Source: Astragalus membranaceus
Taxonomy: Eukaryota; Streptophyta; Magnoliopsida; Fabales; Fabaceae
DNA: 64,000 nucleotides
Direction of reading: 5' to 3'
Assembly (NCBI GenBank): GCA_039519185.1
Contig: CM076848.1
Coordinates: 61,034,778-61,098,777, forward strand
A program made the translations under genes and the position numbers. How positions within the stretch are numbered: position 1 is the first letter of the stretch; every line of letters begins with the position of its first letter. Positions 21,038 to 33,806 of this stretch are shown in pieces. The notes below the pieces were generated by a model. That model was not told the DNA's origin and did no database searches. It saw only the letters and a list, made by a program, of their open reading frames with translations.

Positions 21038-22687
21038 CATCGACTGGTAATCTTCAATAGGCTGATGTGCCAGGTACTCAGCTAGCGCACTACCTTTGAT
21101 GGCCTTTTGAGTGACATAAAGAAGATCATATTCTGACAACTGCATCTGCCATCTGGCAATTCTTCCTGTAAGCGCAGGCTTCTCGAAGATATACTTGATA
21201 GGATCCATCTTTGACACCAACCAAGTGGTGTGACTTAACATGTATTGCCTCAAGCGATGAGCAGCCCAAGCCAAGGCGCAACAAGTCTTTTCTAGTAACG
21301 AATACCTCGTCTCACAATCGGTGAACTTCTTGCTCAGATAATAAATTGCGTGCTCTTTCTTGCCAGTTTCGTCATGTTGTCCTAACACACAACCCATTGA
21401 ATTTTCTAGCACGGTCAGGTACAGGATCAAAGGTCTGCCATGCACCGGAGGCATTAAAATAGGCGGATCTTGCAGGCACTTCTTAATCTTCTCAAAAGCT
21501 TCTTGGCAATCATCATTCCACTTAGTCTCTTGATTCTTGCACAGCAATTTGAAAATCGGCTCACATGTAGCAGTTAGCTGGAAGATAAACCTGGAAATGT
21601 AGTTCAGTCTTCCGAGAAAACCCCGAATTTCTTTTTCTGTCTTAGGAGCAGGCATCTCGAGAATTGCACGCACTTTGTCTGGGTCAACCTCTATCCCCTT
21701 TTGACTGACAATAAACCCCAACAGTTTTCCTGATCTCACCCCAAAGGTGCATTTAGCTGGATTTAACCTGAGCTTGAACTTTCTCAACCGTTCAAAGAGC
21801 TTCCGCAAATTAACAACGTGCTCTTCATCTGTTCTGGACTTTGCAATCATATCGTCCACGTACACCTCGATCTCTTTGTGCATCATATCGTGGAACAACG
21901 TGACCATAGCTCTTTGGTAAGTAGCGCCGGCATTCTTCAACCCAAACGGCATGACCTGATAGCAGAACGTTCCCTAGAGAGTTGTGAAAGTAGTCTTCTC
22001 CATATCCCCAGGAGCCATTTTAATCTGATTATACCCTGAATACCCGTCCATGAAGGAGAAAAGGGAGTGCTGTGCTGTGCTGTCTACTAAGACATCAATA
22101 TGGGGCAAGGGAAAATCGTCTTTGGGACTGGCACGATTCAGATCTCTGTAATCGACACACGTTCTAACTTTTCCATCCTTTTTGGGCACTGGCACAATGT
22201 TAGCCACCCACTGTGGATACTTGGCTACGGCTAGGAAACCAGCGTCAAATTGTTTCTTCACTTCGTCTCTGATCTTTGAAGACATCTCAGGCTTCATCCT
22301 CCTTAGCTTCTGTTTAACCGGAGGGCACTCAGGCTTGACTGGCAGCTTGTGCACCACTATATCAGTATCTAACCCGGGCATATCTTCATACGACCATGCA
22401 AAGACATCAATGTAGTCACGCAGGAGTTGAACCAACTTCTCATGCTCACTCTTTTTCATTGAAGTGCCAACCTTGACTTCTTTCTTTTTGCCCTCTTGCC
22501 TAAATTGATGATCTCAATAGTTTCCCCATGTGGCTGAATAACCTTTTCTTCTTGCTCAACCATTCTCATCAATTCCGGAGGAGTTTCCCAGTTATCCTCG
22601 GCATCCTTCTCAGCTTGATTAACGGGGTAATCAAAATTAACATATGAACCGCTGGCATCATTATTTTCAGAGGTATTCATTTTAGAT
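21038..22687 (-). pseudogene. Ogre reverse transcriptase and first RNase H
   Basis: From a probable splice acceptor (AATGCAG, exon start 22687) the frame runs through an acidic N-terminus to a frameshift near 22505, apparently a 1-base loss. RT motifs then follow in order: VPKKDGKVR, the FMDGYSGYNQI region, MPFGLKNAGATYQR, the catalytic YVDDM (about 21860), and LNPAKCTFGV. The RNase H (RLILYLTV-like start, EKTCCALAWAAHRLR) follows in frame. A TAG at 21974-21976 replaces the conserved Trp before GTFCYQ. The enzyme copies element RNA to DNA; this copy cannot make it in one piece. Confidence 0.88.
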
Positions 22688-22887
22688 CTGCATTTGCGGG
22701 AATAGAAAAGCAATGAACAAGCAAAAATAGAGACACAAAATGAAGACGCAAAAAGGCTACTTTTATTCATTTGAGAATTCAAAACTACATTTTGTCGATA
22801 GATGATATCTAAAAGAAAACATGCATGCCCCTATGAAACTGTCCTAAGGCCTTGGGCAGAGCCAAAGGATTTGCATTACAAAGATCA
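22688..22887 (-). other. Probable Ogre intron between protease and RT
   Basis: Ogre elements are known to splice a short intron between gag-pro and pol. Here a TTTCAAAGTAATG donor-like site near 22888 and an acceptor CGCAAATGCAG ending at 22688 could remove about 200 bases. The exact donor is uncertain. Confidence 0.5.
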
Positions 22888-24746
22888 TTACTTTGAAATG
22901 AAAACAACAGGAAAATCGACGATCTTCCAGTTGCCAATTTCTTCTCCTGCAACACTGCGACGAACCAAGCCCCGACCCTCGCCTTCTTCAACTAACTCTT
23001 CCTCGATGACAGCTATCTGATTAGGGATCAGCATGCCAGCACTCCTGAAATTCCGCTTGAGGTCGTCTATGGGGACCATCATCAATCTGGGTTCTCTCCC
23101 CTGAAGCCTAGCCAATCTCTTCTCACGCTTTTCCTCAGCCATTCTTCTCTTATCAGCCGGAGTGGGCCCATAGCCTATCCCACGTCTGTCCTTGTATTCC
23201 TGCAGATGTACGGGTGACAGAATTCCTTGCTCAGATCTTCCTAGCCCCTTCCCAATCTGATAGCCACTCTTCCGCATAACTTTTGCCACCATAACATCAG
23301 CATTGGACCACTTGGGTACAGGTACTGGGGATTCTCCACTTACGAACACAACATTCGCAATTTCTAAGGATTGAAAGGCGGATTCGAGGGATTCCTCTGC
23401 AGCTTCAATATAATGAGAGGGGACAGGTTTGCTGACTGTGAACTCTCCCTCCCCACAGACAACTACAAGCTTATCGTCGACTATAAACTTGAGTTTTCGG
23501 TGAAGTGTTGAAGGGACAGCGCCTGCTGCATGGATCCAAGGTCTCCCCAAGAGACAGCTGTATGAGGATTCAACATCCATAATTTGAAAAGTCACATAGA
23601 ACACCGTAGGCCCTATTTGCATTGGAAACTCCATTTCCCCTATGACTTCTTTCTTAGACCCATCAAAGGCCCTGACCAGGGTTGAGCTGGGTTTCATGTA
23701 GGAACAATCCATCTCTAACTTGTTCATCGTTGATCTGGGCATAACATTCAATGAGGATCCATTGTCAATGAGAACCCTGGAGAGTGTATATTCACCGCAC
23801 TTCATTGAGATATGCAACGCCTTATTGTGCCCCTTCCCTTCTGGGGTGAGCTCATCATCAGTGAAAGTAATGTAGTTAGATGCAACGATATTCCCAACTA
23901 TGCCATCCAACTGATTGACAGTAATATCTTGGGCAACATGGGCCTCATTCAGTACTTTAACCAAGGCATCACGGTGGGCTTCTGAGTTTAGTAATAGGGA
24001 CATGATGGAAATTTTGGCTGGGGTGTGGTGTAGCTGATCCACCACTTTGTAGTCACTCTGCCGCATTATCTTCAAGAATTCAGCAACCTCTGGGTCTGAC
24101 ACCTTCCTATTTATCATAGGCTCCGGCTCTACATTCTTTCCTTTTCAGATTCTCTCTTCTGTTGCCTTAGAAGGACCCTCTTCCCGAGCTTGGGGAACAT
24201 ACACACGCCCACTTCTAGTTACCCCACTACTTCCTGCAATATTGGTGATGTCAAGAGCAGCTTGAGATCTCGGAGCTAGAATTGGCACACTGTAGCTCCA
24301 TGGGACATCAATGTTCTTCTGGCTAGGAGCTGGAACTGGGATCACAATAGTCTTTGGTCTTGCCACAGCCGAATTCCGACTGTATGGCACCTCGATAGGT
24401 CTCTGCACATCTCTGCCCCCTTCTGATTGGAGGGTCAGAACATCCTCCTCTCTTGCCTGTATACCCACCTAGATGATGTGGCGGTCCATCAGATCCTGTA
24501 ACACCACCTTGAATGCTTCACATGCTCCTACACAGCTGACATTAGCACAAACTCCTTTCTGAACACAACCCATCCTAATAATCCCGCATTTGCACAATTC
24601 TGCATGAATGATTTCTAGGGGAGTCTGAATATCTTCTACTGATCTAATTAGGGACTGCTCTTTCATATCCATGATTGCATTAGTGGCATGCTTCCCATGA
24701 CCAGGCAGCGGGTTAGTCGTGATATTTGGATCCTCCTGCTTGAAAG
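22888..24746 (-). pseudogene. Ogre aspartic protease with G-patch domain
   Basis: The active site is LIDNGSSLNV (about 23755), the DNG variant seen in Ogre-type retropepsins, followed by the flap and the hydrophobic LLGRPW motif (about 23550). A G-patch follows (MRKSGYQIGKGLGRSEQG, about 23275-23220), an RNA-binding module reported in such elements. Upstream the frame carries TAG at 24469-24471 and TGA at 24145-24147, each one transition away from a sense codon. The N-terminal part includes a repeat of the Gag Cys/His-like CGIIRMGCVQ region. The protease would mature Gag-Pol; it is disrupted here. Confidence 0.82.
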
Positions 24747-26399
24747 TTATGCCTTTTTGTCTATCAAGTCGTGCACCACTATCTTGAAGGCTTTGCAATC
24801 CTCCACAACGTGCCCAACTGCCCCTTCGTGGAAAGCACAAGTACTATTGGGGTTGTATCCTCTGAAGTAAGGTGGTTGAACAGGTTTCATGGGTCTTGTA
24901 TTGATGAGCTTATTGGTGATGAGGTAGTTGAATAGGTCTGTGTATGACATGGGAATTGGGTCAAAGGTTGTTCTGTTTTGATAGGTCCTTTGGTGGTTGC
25001 TTTGGTTGTTGTTTTGGAATGGATGGGCTGTTTGTGTGGGAGTGGGGACTGGGATGTTGGGTGGCTGGTATGGTGGGCTGATAGTGATGGTATTGGTTTC
25101 CCCTTCTTTCTTTTTGGGAAAGCCGGAGAATGGCTTCTTTTGGGAACTTGTGTTACTTGTGGACCCCTGTGCAATCTTTCCACTTCTCAATCCGTTCTCC
25201 AATCTCTCTCCCACAATCACCACATCTGAAAAATTGGATGATGCACTGCTGATCAGACGATCATAATATAGAGGTGGTAAGGTTTCCATGAACATAGAAA
25301 CCAATTTTTTGTCTAAAAGAGGAGGTGTGACTTGTGCGGCCAAAGCCCTCCATCGCTGGGCGTACTCTTTGAATGATTCATTTTCCTTCTTGCTCATATT
25401 CTGAAGCTGTGTTCGGTCTGGCGCCATGTCCGTATTGTATTGATATTGCTTGAGGAATGCATCTGCTAAATCCTTCCAGCAGCGGACTTGGGATGACTCT
25501 AACTTCATATACCAATTAAGGGATGCCCCAGCAAGGCTATCTTGGAAGCAATGGATTAGCAATTTGTCATCACGGGAGTAGGTAGACATCTTCCTACAAT
25601 ACATCGTCAAGTGACTCTTCGGGCAGGTCGTGCCTCTGTACTTGTCAAAATCGGGGACCTTGAATTTTGGCGGCAACACCACATCAGGAATAAGGCATAG
25701 GTCTCTGGCCTCCCTAGCCCTGGAGCCAAAGCCTTCAATCATTCTTAGTCTTTCTTCTAACATCTGGAACTGCTATCTGGTCTGTTGGTGCTCAGCGGAA
25801 TAGACTTGAGGGGAATGACTTACACCATAAGGAGGTGGAGGCATTGAGTGCTGAACCTGAGGGTAAACGGAGTTTCCGGATACGAAGCCTTGAGTCTGTG
25901 GAAAGGCAGCTGGCTGTGGACTGAGGTTCTGAGGAGTAGTCTGAGGTATAACAATTGGATGCGGGATCTGAACCTGGGGTTCACCAGTCATTCCTTCTGA
26001 CCCGACAAACGTTGGCTGTACATTCGCATCTATTGCCACGGGACCAGCTCCTGGGTTAGCCCCTTGATTTGGAGGACTATAACCCAAAGGAAGGCCATAA
26101 GGAGGCCACTGAGCAGCTTGAAAGTCATTTCCATTCTTCAAGGACAACAGGAGTCTCATCATCTCGCTCATCTGTGCCTTCATGGCATTCATTTCATTTC
26201 TCAACTCAGGATCACCTTGACTGGAGCTACCAGGAGCTGAATGGTTCTGATTCTGTACCTCGGGGCCTTGGCCTGTTCCATTTCCATTCTCTGAGCCTGA
26301 AGCTGGAGGATTCTGATTCTCTGGTTGAGGTTGATCGGGGTCACTTAAGATTGCCATTCCTCTGGCCTGTGAACGTGTCCAATACGGATGTGGTCGCAC
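24747..26399 (-). pseudogene. Ogre Gag
   Basis: A Pro/Gln/Asn-rich N-terminal region (about 200 residues) precedes a retrotransposon gag capsid domain with KVPDFDKYRG, FQDSLAGASLNWY, WKDLADAFLKQY and ESFKEYAQRWR. A C-terminal TCAFHEGAVGHVVEDC stretch is a zinc-knuckle-like motif. A TAG at 25773-25775 breaks the frame, and at 24747-24749 a TAA arises from an apparent 1-base loss, after which protein similarity continues in the next frame. The frame begins at a GTG (26399) with no good in-frame ATG, so the true initiator is unclear. Confidence 0.85.
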
Positions 26400-26761
26400 C
26401 AGCTTACCTTATCTTCTGTTTGAGTTGAAAACATTTTTATAAGCAAAGGAGAAAATTAATGAATGCAATGTAATGCACATGATTTTTTTTTATGTTATTT
26501 GTTGTTTATTGCCGGGAATCACAGTAACTTGCTCTTGTCGTAGGTGTATATTCAAATATTTTTAAGAACATAACGCGGCTGGGATCAACAAGTGAGATAA
26601 ACGTACTTCATTCAAGCATCATATCTTTAATCATTCCAAGAACAAGATACAATATCCTTAAATGTGCAATACAACGCTTTGAAAAGAAAAACACAACATC
26701 CTTTAAGAAAAGAAAAATTACAATTTCCTAGTGAACATTCTAAAAAAGGGGAAATTTAAAT

Positions 26762-28837
26762 CTAAAAACCTATTGCCTTCATCTTCTCTTGGTTCTTCTT
26801 CTTTTTGCTAGCTGCAGCAGCTTCTCTTGCCCTTTCCATGAGTTCCTCAGTCAGAGACCTGCAGTACTCCACGAATTCATATACTCGCACCGGAGTGTTG
26901 TATGGTAGCATCTCAGCTTCTGCCTTTCTCAACCTCTTGGGAACATCCCTCACCGCCTGGTTAGCCAACCATGCCAATTTGGAGAACTTGTTCTTCCACT
27001 GTTGAATTTCCGCCCTCATCTCAACTATGATCTCTTGCTTTTCAATCCTACCCATTAGCTCGAGAAGACGGTATTCCCAGTACTGACTCTCCTCTCTTAC
27101 CTGTCGGTAAGCATCACTGATGTGACTCAGATTCCTCCTTAGCTCATCTGAATTCTCTTGCTCCATCCTCAAAGCCTGCTGATACCCTCTAAGGATGTTC
27201 TCAATTGCTTCTCTATCTTGTCTGATGCACCTTATTTGACTTTCAAGCTCAAACGCCACAGACTGAGACTCTTTCTTGCATTCCTCTAGTGATTCCTTTG
27301 CAGCTCTCTCACTTTGCACAGACTTCTGGAACAACTTCCTCCATTCGTTTGCTCTAACCATGGCCTCACCCAACTTGGCATTCGATCTTTTCAACTCATC
27401 TTTGGCACCTTTCAGATATTTCTTCAATTCTTGATTACTTTCTTCTTCTTTCTTAAGTTTCTTGATGCTTTCTTTGAGAGCTTTGGCCTTGCGTTCGTTC
27501 TCGTTCTCTAACTTTCTCTTCTCAGAAATTACTTTCCCCAACTTATCTTGTAAGGCTTTCTTTTCTTCTTCTACCTTGAACAAAGCAGATTTGACCTCAC
27601 TTAGTTCTTTGAGACTTGGAACGTGAAGCTCTGGAACTTCTTTCCCAACTGACGATGAATTCTGACGAGGCGGGCCAACATTTTGAATTCTTTGGTGAAG
27701 CCATTGGTAGAAAGTAACATCACCCGTTTTCTTTGTGATCTCCACTTTATCCTTGTAAACTACACCCTCCTAAGCCTTTGAAATTTTCTGAAGCAAGCCT
27801 TGGTTCTTTGAATCTTCCTTATCGAGAAAAATTGGGGCCAACATGTCTTCAGTGGGTGCATTCTTCATAGGATATCCAAGCTGTCTGATGGTGAGAGAAG
27901 GATTGTAATTGATGTAGCCTTGGGTTCCCATTAAGGGTACATTCTGGAAATCGCCGCACTGGAACATTATTGAAGGCCTATCTTTCCAACACGGATGATT
28001 GAACCAACAGACTTTGAGAGCACTGAGATTCTCTAAAGTGTGCACCCATTCTCGTGCACTTCTGGCTTCTACATCACAACACAGGGCATATTCTACTAAG
28101 TCCGCAGCTTTCGTCTTATGAGTGACAACATGGTTGAGGAACCAGGTGTAGAGAACATGGAAAGAGCAAGCAACCTTCTTCTTTCCTAACACACGGTGAT
28201 GAGTGAAGGAATAGTAGATATCTGCAAGGATTGCTGGTACAGGGTTAATCGGGTTTTCTTTACTTATGAATGCTAGAAAAAGCCCAATAGCGGTCTCATC
28301 AATGAACTTCTCGACCTGAGGGAAAATGACGATCCCGAAAATAGTTAGGGCTAACAGCTGCTTGAAAGGACCCCACTTCTTATTCCGGGCATAAAACTTC
28401 AATAAACCTTCGAAATAACTTAGCGGGAAACCCCTGATACGGTTCTTCTTTTCCTTATGAAGCTCTAATTCCTTCACACTGACTTGCAACAACAAAGAGA
28501 GTCTCTGGTCTGAATACCGATGTTTCTGATATTGGTAAGGTGCTAACTCTGACTTTGAGAACCCCAGAATCTGTTCATACTCCTCGAGAGTTGGTGATAA
28601 CTGAAAGTCTTTGAAGAGGAAGCATCGAATGTCCGGATCATAGAATCGGATCAGGGCCATAATAGCACTCTCTTGGACATCTAATTGTAACAATCTGAGG
28701 AGGTTACCATAAGCCTTCCCGAATAGATCCCTCTCTTCTGACTCCATCAAGGAAACAAACTCTTTCAAACCCTCTACATCTATTCTCCTGACAACCGGGA
28801 ACCTTGAATTAAGTACAATCTCGCTTCTTGATCCCAT
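26762..28837 (-). pseudogene. Ogre ORF1 (protein upstream of gag, plant-mobile-domain/DUF7745-like)
   Basis: ATG at 28837. A long helical domain of about 350 residues (LLQLDVQESA, LEEYEQILG, FPLSYFEGLLKFYARNKKWG) resembles the protein that Ogre elements encode ahead of gag, a hallmark of this group; its function is unknown. After an in-frame TAG at 27770-27772 the same frame continues to 26762 with a Lys/Glu-rich coiled coil (about 27600-27150) and a basic C-terminus (SKKKKNQEK). The stop is one G-to-A change from TGG. Full length would be about 690 residues. Confidence 0.82.
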
Positions 28838-29727
28838 GTTGCTTTATCTTTCCCGCCTAAGACAAGATTCCAAGTTACTTTACAATCCCGGCAAACAGCT
28901 TAGATGCGTGACGAATGATTTTCAAAATTGGGGTTTTATTTAATGCAGATGATGCAAATGACGTAATGATGCAATGATGCTTCTTTTCGTGTTTTGCCAG
29001 AAAGAGGATATTTACAGGTGGTGATTTGGAAATTTTCACACTATATGACACCTCGTATAGGCGTTTATTGAAAAGGAAAAGCACATCTTTTTTGATTTTC
29101 GAAAATTCTGAAGGAAAAATTGATTGAACTGAATGCAACGATGCAACACACAATTTGGAAAGCCCTTGTGACCTAAAAGGGGGTAGAACCTATGATCTAA
29201 GGTATTTTAGGGATAATCTTCTCATGTAGCTCTATTCACACCCTCACAAAGGTCATCAGAGCCACAGTCCCTCTCATGAAAATCCCCGTAAATGCAGCAA
29301 ACTGCTAGATACGAAGCATCATGAAAGAGCACAACTCTGATTGAAATTTTCGCGAGTAGCCAAACGGACAAAGGTCCTGATGGGCTCCCACTACTCGAAT
29401 CCACTCATCCTAAGGTACCCTAACAGACCTGGGTTATGGTCTCTTCCTCTAATCATATAATCTCAAGGTACAAGTGTGTGTGTGTGCGAAGGGCATTTCC
29501 TTAAAAACTACCCCACCTGCAAATGAAAATCCAGAACAGTCCAGACAATAGCATGTTGTCTACTCTAGGGTTCAATATCATACAAACAAGCCTAGGGTGC
29601 CAACAACAAGATATGAAAAAGAAGAAAACATAGAGGCAAGACAAGATATTCAAATCAATCACACAAATCACACACTTAATTAATTAGGCTTGACCCACTT
29701 TTTTTAAAAAAGGTTTTTCTTTTCGAG
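28838..29727 (-). other. Ogre 5' leader
   Basis: Untranslated leader between the primer site and ORF1. Blocks around 29150-29600 (for example CAGTCCAGACAATAGCATG) are shared with the leader of the gag/pol-less derivative (38980-39450), so they may hold packaging or dimer signals. No gene. Confidence 0.65.
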
Positions 29728-29746
29728 TCCCCAGTGGAGTCGCCAG
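29728..29746 (-). other. Primer binding site of the Ogre element
   Basis: TGGCGACTCCACTGGGGAC on the minus strand, two bases inside the 5' LTR. This is the form described for Ogre elements, which use tRNA-Arg. Confidence 0.8.
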
Positions 29747-29748
29747 CT

Positions 29749-29953
29749 GTTGCGCCCGAAAAAGTCCCCGGGGGAGAACCTTTCCCGTTCACAACTTTTC
29801 CTAAGACAATGAAGCCGCCACCAATATTTATTAAGGAAAATATTAGGAAAACCTTTTTTGGAAAGCGATTGGTCTTGCGAAACTAGAGAATAGGGTTCGG
29901 GGGTCGGTTACGCGCAGGGAAGGTGTTAGCACCTCACGCGTCCTCTCTACTGA
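29749..29953 (-). repeat. Right (5') LTR of the Ogre element, part 1
   Basis: Matches 13720-13925 of the left LTR. It is cut at TGA by the CACTA element; the LTR resumes at 46192. Confidence 0.92.
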
Positions 29954-30377
29954 CACTACAACAAAAATGGTAACCGGCGGCGGTTATGGCAAAACCGCCG
30001 CCGGTGTAAATATTGCAGCGGTTTACGCGGCGGTGAAGTTAAACGCTTCAAAAAGTAAGTAAACGGCGGCGGTTTGTGGTCATTCTGCGGCGGTTTTGCA
30101 AATTAAAAATAATGGGATTCATGCTGCGGCGGTTAGGGTATCATAGTGCGGCGGTTGCCAAATTTTCGTTCCCCTCTTTTCTTTTTGTTATTATTTTAAT
30201 TTTAATTTTAATAAAATTATTAAAACAAAAATTGAACCAGGTTCATTCTCCTCTCTGTCACGACGCTTCATTCTCATTCCTCTCTCTCAAGAGTTTCGTT
30301 CTTCTCTCTCACGAAGCAGCAGCTTCTCTCTCTCTCTCTCACGAAGCTCTCAACAGGCGCGTCTTCTAACTCTCTCT

Positions 30378-33300
30378 TGTTGCGCCCGAAAAAGTCCCCG
30401 AGGGAGAGCCTTCCTCGTTTACAACTTTTCTAAAGACAATGAAGCCGCCACCAATATTTATTAAGGAAAATATTAGGAAAACCTTTTTTGGAAAGCGATT
30501 GGCCTTGCGAAACTAGAGAATAGGGTTCGGGGGTCGGTTACGTGCAGGGAAGGTGTTAGCGCCCTACACGTCCTCTCTACTGAGAGGGAACCTTTAATTA
30601 AATGTGTGGTTTTAAGTGTTGATTTGAAAAATACCTAATTTGCCTCTTTATTTCTTATTGAAAATGAATTAATAAATTTTTTATTTTTTTGGCGAGAAAG
30701 GAGAAAAAAAGGTTTTTAGAAAGAGTGCTTGACGGGACGTGGCCCGCTCCTACGTATCTCCCGGTGCGATGGAGAATTCAAAGCTACGTAGTTCTTGTGT
30801 AGAAAATGTTTGTGTGTTTGGTGTTTTTTAATATAGGGGTTTTAGGATTGTGTGATCTGTGTTGAAGGACCACTGGGGGTCTGAAGGGCCGCTGGGGGCT
30901 GAAGGAGCGCTGGGGCTCTGAAGGACCACAGTTCACTTATCCTAAAACAATGATTAACCCGGCCGTACGACCGACTTAATCCCCTACTTTGAAAATAAGA
31001 TTTTTGATTTTTGAAAGAGATGTGTTTGTATTTTTTATTTAGAAATTATTTGTTTTTGCGCTTGACAGGGGCGTGGCCCTGCTCCTACGTATCTCCCGGT
31101 GCGATGGAGAATTCAAAGCTACGTAGTTCTTGTGTGTTTGGAAAACGGTTTTTTTTGTTTTTTATCTTGTTTGATTGTGAAAATTGAGCGTTCATGATGA
31201 TCAATTGAGCAAAGGCTCCAAGTGACCACCGTTAGCACTCCATTATTAATAATCATGCAAGCAAAGGCTTCGCAAGACTACTAACAAAGTTTTTTGATTT
31301 AGTGAAAATTTTTAGGAAAATTAGGCGTTCATGGTGATCAATTGAGCAAAGGCTCCAAGTGATCACCACTAGTACCTCGTTGTTAATAATTTTGCAAGCA
31401 AAGGCTTCACAAGACTATTAACAAAGTTTTTGATTTATGAGAAACTATTTTGTCTCGAAGAGAATTAAATTAAAAAAAACGAGAAAGGGGGGTGAAATGG
31501 TAAAATAGGGTGTTATTAGCTGTAGGGAGTGGTATGATTAAATAGGTGGTGTAAAAAGGGAAGCCCAGTTCGCATCTGAGGGCCCAGTATGCGAAACTGG
31601 GCTTAAGTGAGGGAGGGATGCAGTAGTAAAAAGGGGTGCAGTTTGCAGAAAGGAGGTGCTGTGTTATTAAAACTGGGGCGTAATTAGTAGTGGTCCACGT
31701 TTTTGGGCTTCTAAACGAAGCATGTGCATTGGGCTTGTGCAGGGGATGTTATGTATTAAAGTTGGTGTGTAGGTATCAATCCAAACTATTAATTTTTGTT
31801 TTGAAATATATAAATCAGTAAAAATAATAAAAGGAGTATAAAAGGAAACATCTAATTTTGCTGGAACCCTAATTTCCCTAATCCTTCAGCGGCGCCCATC
31901 TTCCCCAAAAATGTCAAAACCTAATTTTTCCTCCCTCTCTCTCCTTGCCGCGGCGGATTCCCCCCCACTCCGTGACCTCTCCTCTTTCTCCTCTACTCCG
32001 TTTCCGCATCCGCCTCCCTCTCTCAACTCCATTTCCGTTTCCGTCTTCTCCTCTTCAACGCACCTACTCTCTCTCTCTTTCTCTCGATCGCACTTCTCTT
32101 TCCTCTCCCTAGCTCCGCTCTCTCTCTCCACCGATCCACTATTTTTCGATTTGGTTTCTGCTAGTGGTGCGGCTTGGTTCAGTTGCTGACCATTTGGGGG
32201 TGTGGAGAGAGGAGAGGGTGCGGATTGGCGGTGGACAGTGGCTAGGGACGACGGTGGCTGGGCGGTTCGGTGGTGGGGATGGTGAGGGGCGACGGTGGTG
32301 AAGGTTTGGCTTGCGATGTTGTGGGTGGTTTCGTGGTGGCTTCGTAACGGCGCTGTGGTGGTTTCGGTTGTGAGAGGGACGCGTTCACTGTGAGAAAGAA
32401 AGAGGGAAGCCGGAGGGAAGAAGGGAAAGAAGAGGAACGGTAATGGTGTGGTCTCGGTGGTGCACGGCGGAGGTTGGGTAAACCACCACCGTCTACGGTG
32501 GTCGAATGTAAGTTTCTGATTTTAATTTTTTTATCTTCTGCTGATACTTCTATTATCTTGCCTAATTTTTCTAAAAAAACTAGTCCTATTTATTTAATTA
32601 GTTGCTGATTTTATTTTCTTGGAAATTCTGACTGTCTTTTGTTCTTAGTTAAAAGTACATTTATATACATATCTTTAAAGAAAGCTGATATTATTCTCAA
32701 ATGTGCTCTGTTGGTTTGATTTTTCTACATCCAAGCAAGACTATACAGAATTCATGTTTTACAACAATAGCACCAGTAGCAATCTTTTACCGAAAGAGTT
32801 TTTTTTAGTTATATATTTGTTAGTTTATTTGCTTATGCACATTCAGTTTCGAAAACACTACGTAAAAGAAAGAATGTTTCAATACTCATGTTTTGCCTAA
32901 AAAAATTTAGAGGGACCAACCTTTACTCCAGCTTCTGATAAGGACTCCTATTTGCTGCTTCTCGTTGCTAAACCATGCCGCTGCCCTCTTGTTCCAGAAA
33001 TTTGAATTTGGGTTTTTTAGGATTAGGGTTCTGAGTTTGAACCATTAACCCCTTAGACTATTTCTGAATTTTCGTCTGCGTTTTCTGTGTCTCGTCTCTG
33101 ATTTTCTGTCCTTTTTTTTCTCTGTATTCAGCTTGCTTATATAGGTAAAGAAATTAGGGTTTTTGCTGATCCTTCTCCATTTCTTTTCTTTTTCAGGTAT
33201 TTGGACCTCTTGAGGAAACTTGCTCAGCAAGAACAGGCCCAAGGACTGCTGTTGCTGCTTTTATTTTTATTTATTTTCGTTTTTGCTATTTTTTTGTATT

Positions 33301-33806
33301 TTTATTATTATTTTCGGATCTGGCCATTTTGGCCCTTTTGATGTAATTTTTTTTTGTATTTTTTAATTTAATTTTTTTGGATTTTTGGATATTCTAAACA
33401 CTTCTATACTGTAATAACAATTAAATAGATTTTTTTGACATTTTTGGACTCAAAACAAATTAAATAGACAAAATAAAAATAATAAAAGAAGTTGAGCCAA
33501 ATACAAAAGCGAAATCGGGCCCAACTAGACAAACGCGCTAGAACGAGGCTCAAATAGAACAAATAGGCCCGTTAACGCTAAAAATTAACTAGGAACCACG
33601 TTCGTGGGCCCAACTCAAAATGATAAGCCCAATTTGTATATGTGTAGGCCCAATAACCCAACTGTTGGCCCAATTACACAAATGGCATCTTAACGACACT
33701 CGCATGACACCGACACGCGTTAACAGGACTCGAGACCTTCAAAAAAATGCGACCTAGTAAATTAAAACGCTATTAACAGGAGCTCGGACAAAATTGGGGT
33801 ATAACA
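30378..33806 (-). repeat. Left (3') LTR of the Ogre derivative
   Basis: 3429 bases, TGTTGCGCCCG to GGTATAACA. It holds CTCCTACGTATC/GCTACGTAGTTC blocks (30750-30800, 31080-31130) and the plus-strand gene-like unit at 31837-33260. Confidence 0.93.
31837..33260 (+). promoter_or_regulatory. Gene-like unit opposite to the element's sense strand, in the derivative's left LTR
   Basis: TATAAAA at 31837-31843, AACCCTAATTTCCCTA at 31865-31881, then an ATG at 31911 opening a Ser/Leu-rich frame of 92 codons (to 32189). A palindrome ACCACCGT CT ACGGTGGT (32485-32502) lies next to a donor GAAT/GTAAGT (GT at 32508-32509). An intron of about 688 bases ends at TTTTTCAG (33196). Order and spacing match the unit in the Ogre LTR although much of the sequence differs. 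The 92-codon product has no recognisable domain. Confidence 0.5.

Noticed and set aside
31911..32189. A 92-codon frame beginning MSKPNFSSLSLL as a protein-coding gene
   Set aside because: Ser/Leu/Pro-rich translation of a CT-rich leader with no domain. It is identical in the second LTR only because the LTRs are recent copies. It is kept as part of the LTR unit, not as a CDS.
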